Origin: Sinisalibacter aestuarii
Lineage (GTDB): Bacteria; Pseudomonadota; Alphaproteobacteria; Rhodobacterales; Rhodobacteraceae
Assembly (NCBI RefSeq): GCF_027923545.1
Contig: NZ_BROH01000012.1
Location: 1 to 64,000, forward strand
Direction: 5' to 3'
DNA length: 64,000 nt
Positions 53,567-62,086 of the stretch are shown here, in pieces. Both the position numbers and the translations under genes were made by a program. The notes beneath the pieces are model-generated. The model was not told the origin of the DNA. It made no database searches and saw only the letters and a list, made by a program, of their open reading frames with translations. Positions within the stretch are counted from its first letter, which is position 1, and every line of letters begins with the position of its first letter.

Positions 53567-55264
53567 ATGGTGCAACTGACACGCGGAACCTGGGCGCAGG
53601 CCGGCACCTCGCTCGATTTCAAAACCGGCAACTGGCGCTCGACCCAGCGCCCGGTGCATGTGCACGCGAAAGCCGCCTGCCACGCCGCCTGTCCGGCGGG
53701 GGAAGACCAGCAGGCCTGGTTTGCCCTGTTGCAGGAGCAGAAGGTGCAGGACGCTTGGGTCTCGCTCGTTCACGCCAACCCGATGCCGGGGGTGACCGGG
53801 CGGGTCTGCCCGCATCCCTGCGAAACCGCCTGCAACCGCACCGGCGTCGATGGCGCTTTGGCGATCCACAATGTCGAACGCTGGCTCGGCGACGAGGCGG
53901 TGCGGCTGGGCTGGGATTATCCGGTGGAACCGCCGGCGGCGAATGCGCCGACCGTGGCGATCGTCGGCGCCGGGCCGGGCGGCATTTCTGCCGCCTATCA
54001 CTGCGTCCGGCTCGGCATGAAGGCCGAGATCTTCGAGGCGCTGCCCGAGGCCGGCGGGTTGCTGCGCTCGGCGATCCCGCCCACCCGTCTGCCCCGCAAT
54101 GCGCTGGACGGCGAGCTCAACCGCATCCTCGATCTGCCCGGCATCACGCTCAACACCCGCCAGCGGCTGGGGCGTGACCTGACCATTGACGGGTTGCGCG
54201 CGCAATTCGCCGCCGTGCTGCTCTCGCCCGGCTGCGAGCTGCCCAAACACTGGTCGGTCAAGGGCGCCGTGCCCGCCGATCTGCACGAGGGCCTCCAGCT
54301 TCTGCGCGACTTCATGGATCACGGCGCGCTGCCGGATGCGGCCAAGGGCGACGTGATCGTTCATGGCGGCGGCAACACGGCGATGGATATCTGCCGGATC
54401 ATGAAGCGCGCCGGCGCGAAATCGGTCACCCTCATCACCGCCTCCGGCCTGCCCGGGCCCGGCACGGCGCCCGACGACATCATCAACGTCGTCCCGCGCG
54501 AGCTGGAAGAGGCGCAGGAAGAGGGGATCGAGATCATCGACCACGCCACCGTGAGCCGCCTGATCATGAAGGGCAGCCGGGTGACCGGCGTCGAGATCGT
54601 GTCGCTCAAGAAGGAAGCGGGCAAGGACGGGCGCAAGCGCCGGGTCGAATTCGAGGGCACCGAACGGGTGGTCTCGGTCGACATGGTGGTGCCCTGCGTC
54701 GGCGAACAGGTCGAGCCGGAGGCGTTCGAGGGCTATCTCGACGGCGCCTATTTCTGGCCCGACAACCCGTTCGGCCGGATCGCCGACCGGGTCTTCGCCA
54801 TCGGCGACGCGCGCGGCAACCGTGGCACGGTGGCGGCCGCCATCGGCGACGGACGGCTGGCAGCCGAAGCGGTGGCCGCCGAGCTTTCGGGCGAGGCCGA
54901 CCCCTTCGCCGACGAGCGCCCGGTTATGGAACTCGACGGGCTCAACACCGCCTATTACGCCGGCTCGTCGCGGGCGCGGGTGGCGAAACTGCCGGTGAGC
55001 GAACGCACCTTCGAGGCCGAAATCGAAGGCCCGATCAGCCGCTCGGAGGCGCTGGCCGAGGCGCAGCGCTGCCTGTCTTGCGGCAATTGCCTGGCCTGTG
55101 ACAATTGCTGGACGATGTGCCCCGACAACGCGGTGATCAAGACCACCGAACTGGCGATGGACGGTTCGCATTACGTGTTCGACTACGATTACTGCAAAGG
55201 CTGCGGGCTCTGCGTGCAGGAATGCCCGACCGGCTATATCCAGTCGGTGCCGGAAACCGCCTGA
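53567..55264 (+). CDS. GltD-like FAD/NAD(P) oxidoreductase fused to a 2[4Fe-4S] ferredoxin domain
   Basis: A 565-residue electron-transfer subunit. It opens with a cysteine cluster (KAACHAACPAGEDQQAW, then CPHPCETACNR) like the glutamate synthase small subunit. The first dinucleotide fold is VAIVGAGPGGISAAYH and the second is DVIVHGGGNTAMDICRIMKR. The C-terminus (about 490-565) is a ferredoxin domain with RCLSCGNCLACDNCWTMCP and YCKGCGLCVQECPTG. This matches the NAD+-linking subunits of phenylglyoxylate-type oxidoreductases, with the ferredoxin and flavoprotein merged. It probably passes electrons to NAD(P)+. Start at 53567 after GGGGAGGA. Confidence 0.88.
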   Translation: MVQLTRGTWAQAGTSLDFKTGNWRSTQRPVHVHAKAACHAACPAGEDQQAWFALLQEQKVQDAWVSLVHANPMPGVTGRVCPHPCETACNRTGVDGALAIHNVERWLGDEAVRLGWDYPVEPPAANAPTVAIVGAGPGGISAAYHCVRLGMKAEIFEALPEAGGLLRSAIPPTRLPRNALDGELNRILDLPGITLNTRQRLGRDLTIDGLRAQFAAVLLSPGCELPKHWSVKGAVPADLHEGLQLLRDFMDHGALPDAAKGDVIVHGGGNTAMDICRIMKRAGAKSVTLITASGLPGPGTAPDDIINVVPRELEEAQEEGIEIIDHATVSRLIMKGSRVTGVEIVSLKKEAGKDGRKRRVEFEGTERVVSVDMVVPCVGEQVEPEAFEGYLDGAYFWPDNPFGRIADRVFAIGDARGNRGTVAAAIGDGRLAAEAVAAELSGEADPFADERPVMELDGLNTAYYAGSSRARVAKLPVSERTFEAEIEGPISRSEALAEAQRCLSCGNCLACDNCWTMCPDNAVIKTTELAMDGSHYVFDYDYCKGCGLCVQECPTGYIQSVPETA

Positions 55265-55330
55265 ACCATTGGGATGGGAGGAAGGGCCGGGGGGCAGAGA
55301 TGCCTCCCGGCCTTTCCTTTTGGCAGGCCG

Positions 55331-55392
55331 GGGCAGGGGGGCGCTGCCCCCCTCTTGGCCTTTGGCCAATTCACCCCCCGAGGTATTTGGCG
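55331..55392. repeat. Dispersed intergenic hairpin element (copy B)
   Basis: Hairpin GGGGGG-CGCTG-CCCCCC (55336-55352), small hairpin TTGGCC-TTT-GGCCAA (55355-55369) and CACCCCCCGAGGTATTTGGC. The reverse complement shares its modules with the element at 41697. It sits after the oxidoreductase operon and probably acts as its terminator. It belongs to an extragenic repeat family. Confidence 0.7.
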
Positions 55393-55406
55393 AACAGAGA
55401 ATCGGG

Positions 55407-55438
55407 TGCAAAGGAATCGTTGCAAAGATTTGTTTGCA
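55407..55438. promoter_or_regulatory. Operator of the ArsR/MFS operon
   Basis: Perfect palindrome TGCAAA-GATTTG-TTTGCA at 55421-55438, with a third TGCAAA half-site at 55408-55413 upstream. It lies 17-50 bases before the ArsR-type gene, the expected position for autorepression. Confidence 0.65.
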
Positions 55439-55454
55439 CTATTAGCTTGGGGCT

Positions 55455-56069
55455 ATGACAGATGCGCCCCAGACACCCGCCCGAGAGATTTCGTCGATTG
55501 TGCCCGATACCGGCGGGCTGAAGGCACTGGCCCATCCCGAGCGGCTGCGGATGCTGGCGCTTCTGCGGGTTGACGGGCCGGCTACGGCCTCGGGGCTGGC
55601 GCGAAGGCTGGGGCTCAATTCGGGGGCGACCTCCTATCATCTGCGCCAGCTTGCGAAGCACGGCTTCATCGAAGAGGCGGAGGGGCAGGGCAATGCGCGC
55701 GAACGCTGGTGGCGCGCGCGGCATGAAAGCACGCAATACGATACCGCCGCCGCCGAGGGCGAGGCGCTGGAAGCGGGGATGGCGCTGACCCGGGCGCTGC
55801 TCGCCGGGCAGATGCAGCTCTTGCAGGCGGCACAGGATGATTACCCGGCCTTGCCGGAGGAGTGGCGCGCGGCGAGCACCGCGTCGGATGCGGTGATCCC
55901 GATGAATGCGGAGGCGGCGCGGGCGTTTCAGGAGAAGCTGATGGCGCTGATCTGGGAGGCCAAGCAGGCCGCCCCCGCGCCGGGCGGCGATCTGCCCGAA
56001 GGCGCGCGGCCCTTCATGGTGATGCTGCACGCCTTTCCCTTCCCCGATCTCGGAGAGGCGGGGGCATGA
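55455..56069 (+). CDS. ArsR-like winged-helix transcriptional regulator
   Basis: A 204-residue regulator. The winged helix is ALAHPERLRMLALLRVDGPA, then SGLARRLGLNSGATSYHLRQ and LAKHGFIEEAEGQGN with the wing RERWWRARHE. The C-terminal half is helical and lacks the metal-binding Cys pairs of metal-sensing ArsR proteins, so a small-molecule ligand is more likely. Its stop overlaps the start of the MFS gene by four bases. Confidence 0.88.
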   Translation: MTDAPQTPAREISSIVPDTGGLKALAHPERLRMLALLRVDGPATASGLARRLGLNSGATSYHLRQLAKHGFIEEAEGQGNARERWWRARHESTQYDTAAAEGEALEAGMALTRALLAGQMQLLQAAQDDYPALPEEWRAASTASDAVIPMNAEAARAFQEKLMALIWEAKQAAPAPGGDLPEGARPFMVMLHAFPFPDLGEAGA

Positions 56070-57280
56070 GCCGCCGCCCCTTCGCCGCGCTGGCCGTGGC
56101 CCAGGCGCTCTCGCTCTCCGGCACGCGGCTGACGATGATCGCGCTGCCCTGGCTGGTGCTCACGCTGACCGGCGACGCCTTCGCCACGGGCCTCACCGCC
56201 TTCGCCGAAATGGCGCCTTACGTGCTGGTCAAGGCGCTGAGCGGGCCGTTCATCGACCGGTTCGGCGCACGGCGCGTGGCGGTGCTGGGCGATCTCGCCT
56301 CGGCGCTGGCGGTGGCGGCTGTGCCGCTTGTTGCGCTCACCGGCGGGCTCGGGCTTGGCCTGCTCCTGCCGCTGGTCTTCGTCATGGGGGCGATGCGCGG
56401 CCCGGCCGATGCGGCGAAACAGGCGCTGGTGCCGGAGGTGGCCGAGGCGGGCGGGCTGCCGCTGGAGCGCGTCACCGGCACGCTCGGCACCATCGACCGG
56501 CTCGCCACCACGCTCGGCGCAGGGGCGGCCGGCGCGCTGGTGGCGCTGATCGGCGCGGCCCCGGCGCTGGCGGTGACGGCGGTGACCTTCCTCGCCTCGG
56601 CGCTGGCGGTGGGGGCGGGGGTGGCCCAGAGCCAGCCTGCCGGGGCAGAGGCGCAAGCCGGCTACCGGCGCGCCTTTACCGAGGGCTGGGCCTTTCTGCG
56701 CGGCGATCCCGTGCTGCTCGCCATCGTGGCGATGGTGGCGATGACCAACCTGATCGACCAGGCGATGATCACCGTGCTCCTGCCGGTCTGGGCGCGCGAT
56801 GTGGGCGGCGGGGCCGGGGCCTTTGGCGGGATGGTGGCGGCGTTCTCCGCCTTCGCCGTGCTCGGGGCGCTCATTGCCACCACCATCGGTGAAAAGCTGC
56901 CGCGCCTGCCGGTTTTCGCCCTGGCCTTCCTCATCGCCGGCGCGCCGCGCTTCCTCGCGCTTCTGCCGGGCGTGCCCTGGCCTGTGCTGATCACCGTGCT
57001 TGTGCTCTCGGGCTTTGCCGCCGGGTTCATCAACCCGATCATCTCGGCGGTGATGTTCGAGCGCATCCCGCGCCGCCTTACCGGCAGGGTCACGGCGCTG
57101 ACCTCGGCGCTGTTCTGGGCGCTGATGCCGCTGGGCGGGTTGGCGGGTGGGGCGGCGGTGACGGCGCTGGGCCTGTCCGGCGCGCTCATCCTTGCAGGCA
57201 CCGTCTATTTCGCCGCCACCATGCTGCCGCTTCTGCTCAGGACCTTCCGCGCGCTCGATGCGCGCCCGCTCGCCTCGTGA
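56066..57280 (+). CDS. MFS transporter (12 TM, drug-efflux type)
   Basis: A 404-residue major facilitator with about 12 hydrophobic spans. Motif A is modified (LSGPFIDRFGARRVAVLGDL), and FVMGAMRGPADAAKQALVPE is a block shared with MdtH/enterobactin-exporter-like proteins. The start at 56066 overlaps the regulator gene, so the pair behaves as a sensor/pump unit. The substrate is unknown. It converges with the ABC permease gene, with only one base between the two stop codons. Confidence 0.87.
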   Translation: MSRRPFAALAVAQALSLSGTRLTMIALPWLVLTLTGDAFATGLTAFAEMAPYVLVKALSGPFIDRFGARRVAVLGDLASALAVAAVPLVALTGGLGLGLLLPLVFVMGAMRGPADAAKQALVPEVAEAGGLPLERVTGTLGTIDRLATTLGAGAAGALVALIGAAPALAVTAVTFLASALAVGAGVAQSQPAGAEAQAGYRRAFTEGWAFLRGDPVLLAIVAMVAMTNLIDQAMITVLLPVWARDVGGGAGAFGGMVAAFSAFAVLGALIATTIGEKLPRLPVFALAFLIAGAPRFLALLPGVPWPVLITVLVLSGFAAGFINPIISAVMFERIPRRLTGRVTALTSALFWALMPLGGLAGGAAVTALGLSGALILAGTVYFAATMLPLLLRTFRALDARPLAS

Positions 57281-57281
57281 G

Positions 57282-58049
57282 CTATTGCTGCGGGCGCTCG
57301 GCCCAGCCGGCGAAGACCTTCTCCAGCGCCACGACGATGTAGTAAAGCACGATCCCGAGCGCTGCGAGCGCGATCAGAACGGCGAACATCAGCGGGTAGT
57401 CGGAATTGGTTTTGCCCGAGTCGAACAGCGCGCCGAGGCCACGGCCGTGCGGGCTGACGATCTCCATCAGGTTGGTGCCGATGAAGGCCAGCGTGACCGC
57501 CACTTTCAGCGCGCCGAAGAACTCGGGCAGCGTTTTCGGCAGGGCGATCTTCCAGAAGATCGTCGATTGCGAGGCGCCGAGCGAGCGCAGGATGTCGCGG
57601 TATTCCGGCTCCAGCGTGCTGAGCCCGATCGAGACCGAGACGGCGATCGGGAAGAACGAGATCATGAAGGCGATCAGCACGGTGTTGAAATCATGCGCGC
57701 CGACGAACATCAGCGCGACGATGGGCACCACGGTGGCCTTCGGGATGGCGTTGAAGCCCACCAGCAGCGGATAGAGCGCGTCGCGCATCAGCCGCGAAAA
57801 GCCCATGATCATTCCAACCCCGGTGCCGAAGATCACGGCGATGATCAGCCCCACCACGGTGCGCCAGAGCGTCTGCCAGCCCATCGTGAGGAACAGGCTC
57901 CAATGCTTTGAAAAAGCGGGAAGAAGATCGCTTGGCGAAGCCATCTTGTAATTCGGCCAGCCGGCGGCCCAGACGATGAATTCCCACACCACCAGGAAGA
58001 TCACGATGGCGGCTGTGGGCACGAGGATTTTCTGGAGCGTCGGGTTCAT
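57282..58049 (-). CDS. ABC transporter permease (SsuC/ThiX-like)
   Basis: A 255-residue inner-membrane permease with about six spans. The EAA loop is EYRDILRSLGASQSTIFWKI ending in LPKTLPEFFGALK. The family covers nitrate, sulfonate, taurine and hydroxymethylpyrimidine uptake. Its start overlaps the ATPase stop by four bases. It is the last gene of the substrate-binding, ATPase, permease operon. Confidence 0.9.
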   Translation of the reverse strand: MNPTLQKILVPTAAIVIFLVVWEFIVWAAGWPNYKMASPSDLLPAFSKHWSLFLTMGWQTLWRTVVGLIIAVIFGTGVGMIMGFSRLMRDALYPLLVGFNAIPKATVVPIVALMFVGAHDFNTVLIAFMISFFPIAVSVSIGLSTLEPEYRDILRSLGASQSTIFWKIALPKTLPEFFGALKVAVTLAFIGTNLMEIVSPHGRGLGALFDSGKTNSDYPLMFAVLIALAALGIVLYYIVVALEKVFAGWAERPQQ

Positions 58050-58843
58050 TCGGCCACCTCCTCGGCAGACGCGCGGCCCTGGGCGATCTCGATCTGGTGG
58101 CGCAGCACGGCGAGCATTTCGGCGGCCTCCGGCGTGTAGAGATGGTCGAGGTCGCGCGGGCCGGTATCGGGCACGTCGAGCACATATTGGGTGCGGGCGG
58201 GGCGGCCCGAGAGCACGATCACCTGATCGGCGAGAAAGATCGCCTCGCGCAGATCGTGGGTGATCAGGATGCCGGTGAAAGGTTCGTTTTCCTTCACCTT
58301 GTGCATGGTCTGCCAGAGGTCTTCGCGGGTGAACGCGTCGAGCGCGCCAAACGGTTCGTCGAGGATCAGCACCTCGGGCTTGTGCACGAGGGCGCGGCAG
58401 AGCGAGGCGCGCTGGCGCATCCCGCCGGACAGCTCGGAGGGGCGCTTGTCTTCAAAGCCGGTCAGCCCGACCAGCGCCAGCAGGTGGCGGGCGCGGTCTT
58501 CGCGCTCGGCTTTGGTCAGCTTGTTGGGCACGATCTCGAGCGGCAGCATCACGTTTTGCAGGATCGTGCGCCATTCGAGCATCACGGGGTTCTGAAATGC
58601 CATGCCGACGGTGTTGCGCGGGCCGGTCACCACCTCGCCATGCAGCATCACCTTGCCCTCGTCGGGCTTCATCAGGCCCGAGACCAGCTTGGTCAGGGTC
58701 GACTTGCCGCAACCGGAAGGGCCGACCACGGCGACGAAGCCGCCTTCGTTGAGCGAAAGCTCCAGCCCGTCGAGCACCGGCAGGGGGCCGGACGGCGTTT
58801 TATAGGCGTGGCGCACGCCCTCGATCTTGATCATCGGATACAT
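58046..58843 (-). CDS. ABC transporter ATP-binding protein (SsuB/TauB-like)
   Basis: A 265-residue ATPase. Walker A VVGPSGCGKSTLTKLVSGL, signature LSGGMRQRASLCRALVHKPE, Walker B VLILDEPFGALDAFTRED and H-loop ILITHDLREAIFLAD. The EPFGALD-type Walker B is characteristic of the nitrate/sulfonate/taurine subfamily. It lies 52 bases after the binding-protein gene. Confidence 0.93.
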   Translation of the reverse strand: MYPMIKIEGVRHAYKTPSGPLPVLDGLELSLNEGGFVAVVGPSGCGKSTLTKLVSGLMKPDEGKVMLHGEVVTGPRNTVGMAFQNPVMLEWRTILQNVMLPLEIVPNKLTKAEREDRARHLLALVGLTGFEDKRPSELSGGMRQRASLCRALVHKPEVLILDEPFGALDAFTREDLWQTMHKVKENEPFTGILITHDLREAIFLADQVIVLSGRPARTQYVLDVPDTGPRDLDHLYTPEAAEMLAVLRHQIEIAQGRASAEEVAE

Positions 58844-58895
58844 CGGCAGACCCCGTTGGTGGAGCCGCGCAGCCGGGGCCGCGCGGCTCGTCTCG

Positions 58896-59903
58896 TCACT
58901 TCAGCGCGAAGCCGCCCTCGGGCAGATAGGCATCGGTGAAGTAGAGCCCGGCATCGGGCGTGGTCTGGAACTCGTAGGTCAGCGCCGTCTGTTCGAGCGC
59001 GCTGGCGAAGCGGGCATCGTCGATGCCGCCAAAGCCGTTTTCGGCCACCCAGGGGGTATCGACATTGGCTTCGATGGAGAGCTCCAGCCGCCGGGTTTCC
59101 AGCTCGGCATCGGCGGCGGGGTTGCGCTCCATCAGGGCGGGGATGGTCGCGGCCGGATCGGCCACCGCATCGGCCCAGCCCTTCGCCACGGCGGCGAGGA
59201 AGCCCTTGATCACATCGGGGTTTTCCGCTGCGTAATCGGTGTTGACGATGATCGCGTTGCCGTAAAGGTCAACGCCGTAATCGGCCATCAGCAGCGTCAC
59301 CAGATCCTCCTCCGGCACGCCAAGGCGGGCGGTGTTGAGATAAGAGGTGAAGCTGAACCCGGTGATCGCGGCCACGTTGCCCTCGGCCAGCATCGGCTCG
59401 CGGGTGGGGAAGCCCACCGGCTCGACCGTGATCGCCTCCATATCGAGCCCGTTCTCGGCGGCGAAGATCGGGAACTGTGCCCAGGCGCCATCGGGGGGCG
59501 GGGCGCCCAGCACCTTGCCTTCGAGATCGGCGGGCGTTTCGACGCCGAGCGACTTGCGCCCGATCACGGCAAAGGGCGGCTTGTCGTAGATCATCATCAC
59601 CGCGGTGACCGGCGCGCCCGGGTTCTGGTCGAGGAAACGCACCAGCGAGTTGATATCGGCGAACCCGACCGGGAAGGCGCCGGTGGCCACTTTCGGGATC
59701 GCGTCGAGCGAGCCGGACCCGGCGGCGATTTCCACCGACAGATCGGCCTCGGCGAAATAGCCCTTGTCGATGGCGACGAAATAGGGGGCGGATGGGCCCT
59801 CGAATTTCCAGTCGAGCGCGAAGGGCAGAGCGGTTTCGGCGCTGGCGGCGGTCGCGGTCGCGAACAGCAGGGCGCCGGCGAGCGCATAGGGTTTGAAAGC
59901 CAA
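58896..59903 (-). CDS. ABC transporter substrate-binding protein (NMT1/THI5-like)
   Basis: A 335-residue periplasmic binding protein. A TTG start at 59903 is chosen: AAGGAGA lies about seven bases upstream and the product begins with a proper signal peptide (AFKPYALAGALLFATATAAS, cut before AETALPF). LDWKFEGPSAPYFVAIDKGY is the THI5/NMT1 opening, followed by SGSLDAIPKVATGAFPVGFA. Pyrimidine-precursor or other aromatic/sulfonate substrates are typical for this fold. No riboswitch is seen in the upstream 160 bp to support thiamine control. Confidence 0.87.
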   Translation of the reverse strand: MAFKPYALAGALLFATATAASAETALPFALDWKFEGPSAPYFVAIDKGYFAEADLSVEIAAGSGSLDAIPKVATGAFPVGFADINSLVRFLDQNPGAPVTAVMMIYDKPPFAVIGRKSLGVETPADLEGKVLGAPPPDGAWAQFPIFAAENGLDMEAITVEPVGFPTREPMLAEGNVAAITGFSFTSYLNTARLGVPEEDLVTLLMADYGVDLYGNAIIVNTDYAAENPDVIKGFLAAVAKGWADAVADPAATIPALMERNPAADAELETRRLELSIEANVDTPWVAENGFGGIDDARFASALEQTALTYEFQTTPDAGLYFTDAYLPEGGFALK

Positions 59904-60063
59904 GACGAATCTCCTTGCTTGTGGCGGTCTCGCGTCAAGGTGATCTGCCGGGGCCGGGAATGCCCGGTTTGGCGGCGCCGGACTGCCGCGAATACATGCA
60001 TCTGGCCAGAATCTGGGCGGGCAGCATGGGCAATGCCCGAAATTCATGCACAGCCGGTGAGGA

Positions 60064-61443
60064 TCAGGCCGCGCCGCCGTCCAGATCGAGCTCGACGAAG
60101 AAGGTCGTGCCCTTGCCCTCGTGGCGCACGAAGTCGATCAGCCCGTGATGCGCATCGACGATCCGCTTGGAGATGCTCAGCCCGAGCCCGGTGCCGCCCA
60201 CCTGCCGGGTGGCGCTGGAATCGATCTGCGAGAACGGCTGGAAGATCCTTTCGCTCGCGTTCTCGGGCAGGCCCATACCCTCGTCCGTCACCGAGATCCG
60301 CACCCGGTCGTCGGCCAGCTCGGTATTGACCACCACGCGCCCGCCGGGGTTGGAGAACTTGATGGCGTTCGACAGGAGATTCACCAAAACCTGTTCGATG
60401 CGCATCTTGTCGACGAAAACGCGCGTGTCTTTCGGCAGATGAAGCTGGTCGAGCCGGATCTGGTTGGCATCGGCCAGGGGGCGGACGCTGTTGGCCGCAT
60501 CGGTCACCAGCGTGTCAACATCCACCGCCTCGGGGTGATATTCCATCTTGTCGGAATCGATCTTCTGGAAGTCGAGAATGTCGTTGATGAGCGAGGCCAG
60601 CCGGTGGCTGTTGCGCAGCGCGATATCGAAGGAGCCGTTCATCTCGTCCGGCAACTTGCCGAGCACGCCCGAGGCCATCAGGTCGAGCGAGCCCTTGATC
60701 GAGGTCAGCGGCGTGCGCAGCTCATGGCTCACCACGGCGAGGAACTCGGCCTTGGCGATGAGCGCCTGTTTGGCCCGTTCATGCTCGACAACCAGCTCGT
60801 TGAAATGCTGCATGCTCTGGCGGTAGAGCGTGCGGTGGCCGCGGGCGGTGTCGATGGTGAAGAACAGCACGATCAGGCTGACCAGGAATTGCAGCCACAG
60901 CTCCGAGGTCGGCGGCGGGCGCATGATCCACAGATCACGGATCGGGATGAACAGGAAGGCCGCGCTGTAGATCACCAGCCGCAGCGCGAGGATACCGCGC
61001 AGCTGGTGATTGTGCAGCGCCGCAAACAGCGCCGCGGCGAGCAGGATGAACATCGGCATGAAGTGGGTGGTCGGCCCCTGCAGCGTGGCGATCTGGATCG
61101 CGAACAGGCTGATCGTGCCGGCGCTGAAGGCGGTGTTGATCGCCACCGAGCGCATGATCGGGCCCAGCTCGATCTGGCGGTTGCGCCGGAACGAGCGGAT
61201 GCGCTGGAACAACCGGTAATCGAGTATCTCCGACACTTCGACCAGCAGCAGGCAAATGAGGGCAACCCCGAGATCGTAGAAGAAGGCGGTAATGACGGCG
61301 ATGGCCAGATAGATGATCTGGCGTTGCGACAGCAGCGCCATGCCCACATCGGCATAGAAGAGCAGGTCCGCGCGGATATCCTTGCGAACCTTGGTGCCGG
61401 ATGCGGCCTGGGCTGGCGCCGCCTGCTGCTGCTCGTCCTGCAT
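60064..61443 (-). CDS. Membrane sensor histidine kinase
   Basis: A 459-residue orphan histidine kinase. Residues about 35-215 hold roughly six membrane spans (IIYLAIAVITAFFYDLGVAL, MFILLAAALFAALHNH, LWLQFLVSLIVLFFTIDTA). The dimerisation/phospho-acceptor block is EFLAVVSHELRTPLTSIKGS with the H-box His. The ATPase domain has VLVNLLSNAIKFSNPGGRV (N-box), VTDEGMGLPE (G1) and GGTGLGLSISKRIVD (G2). No response regulator is adjacent, so the partner must be elsewhere. Confidence 0.92.
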   Translation of the reverse strand: MQDEQQQAAPAQAASGTKVRKDIRADLLFYADVGMALLSQRQIIYLAIAVITAFFYDLGVALICLLLVEVSEILDYRLFQRIRSFRRNRQIELGPIMRSVAINTAFSAGTISLFAIQIATLQGPTTHFMPMFILLAAALFAALHNHQLRGILALRLVIYSAAFLFIPIRDLWIMRPPPTSELWLQFLVSLIVLFFTIDTARGHRTLYRQSMQHFNELVVEHERAKQALIAKAEFLAVVSHELRTPLTSIKGSLDLMASGVLGKLPDEMNGSFDIALRNSHRLASLINDILDFQKIDSDKMEYHPEAVDVDTLVTDAANSVRPLADANQIRLDQLHLPKDTRVFVDKMRIEQVLVNLLSNAIKFSNPGGRVVVNTELADDRVRISVTDEGMGLPENASERIFQPFSQIDSSATRQVGGTGLGLSISKRIVDAHHGLIDFVRHEGKGTTFFVELDLDGGAA

Positions 61444-61833
61444 CTACCTGTTTCTCTCCGGAGCGAAGGGCCGTTTCGGTGTTTTTTCAAGGGGCTGGGA
61501 TTGGAAGCCGATGTAAATCTGCATGCCAATCTTGGCTCAATTGTGTTCATTCCGAAAAATCGTCGGACAAGATGCCCGGGATTTCCCATTGCTCAGCGAC
61601 AGTGCCCGGAAAGCAACGCTTAATGAATTGAAACTGGTAATAGGGCCAGAAAACTCTCTTTGGTTGTCTATACCATAGGAGAACATCCCAAGCGAGAGTG
61701 TTCACATGCGCGGCGGCAAGGAAAGCCGGGTGCGATGAAACATTGTGCAGGGGGGAGGCGCAGGCCGCGGCAAACAACGGCAACCACCGCGCCGGTGGCC
61801 GCAAATCGCTTTGCTCTTGAGAAGAAGACCCAT
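61444..61833. other. Non-coding stretch before the second island
   Basis: The histidine kinase leader followed by about 330 bp without a convincing gene. The minus-strand frame 61547-61861 has a few protein-like residues (FWPYYQFQFIKRCF), but no start signal or family match, and its codon usage is unlike the neighbours. It may be a decayed fragment. Confidence 0.4.
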
Positions 61834-61883
61834 TGGAGCGGGCGATGAGATTCGAACTCACGACCCTTACCTTGGCAAGGTAG
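61834..61883 (-). other. 3'-half tRNA-Gly(GCC) fragment, probable att scar
   Basis: On the minus strand the sequence runs from the anticodon arm (CTACC-TTGCCAA-GGTA) through the T-arm (GTGAG-TTCGAAT-CTCAT) to CGCCCGC-T-CCA, ending at 61834. The acceptor 5' strand, D-arm and 5' half are absent; unrelated sequence replaces them. Such 3' fragments mark the distal end of elements integrated into a tRNA gene. The intact tRNA-Gly should lie to the right, beyond the window. Confidence 0.75.
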
Positions 61884-62086
61884 GGGTCACAGTGACTAAG
61901 CGATTGAAATCCTGTCAGTTGTTATGTCTCGCCTCTCCTCTGTTCACGCGACATCCGTGTGAATGGTCCCATTTTGTGTCTGGATTCGGATCACAACGGA
62001 GCCGGTTATCGTTTGCCAGGGTACCACCCAGGGGCACGAGCCGGATGTTCCTACCGTAGCCGGGATCGCTGTGGCAGACTGCATCC
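61884..62086. other. Left edge of the putative tRNA-Gly island
   Basis: About 200 bp between the tRNA fragment and the first island gene, lower in GC than the chromosome to the left. No promoter, integrase or repeat could be identified. Confidence 0.4.

Noticed and set aside
53483-55411. 642-residue minus-strand open frame
   Set aside because: Antisense to the clear flavoprotein subunit; shadow of GC-rich coding sequence.
59904-60063. Thiamine-type riboswitch before the THI5-like binding protein
   Set aside because: The leader contains a small CCGGGCATTCCCGG hairpin but none of the conserved TPP-riboswitch core elements.
61547-61861. Minus-strand open frame with some protein-like residues
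   Set aside because: No start signal, no family resemblance, runs into the tRNA fragment and has atypical codon use; at most a decayed fragment.
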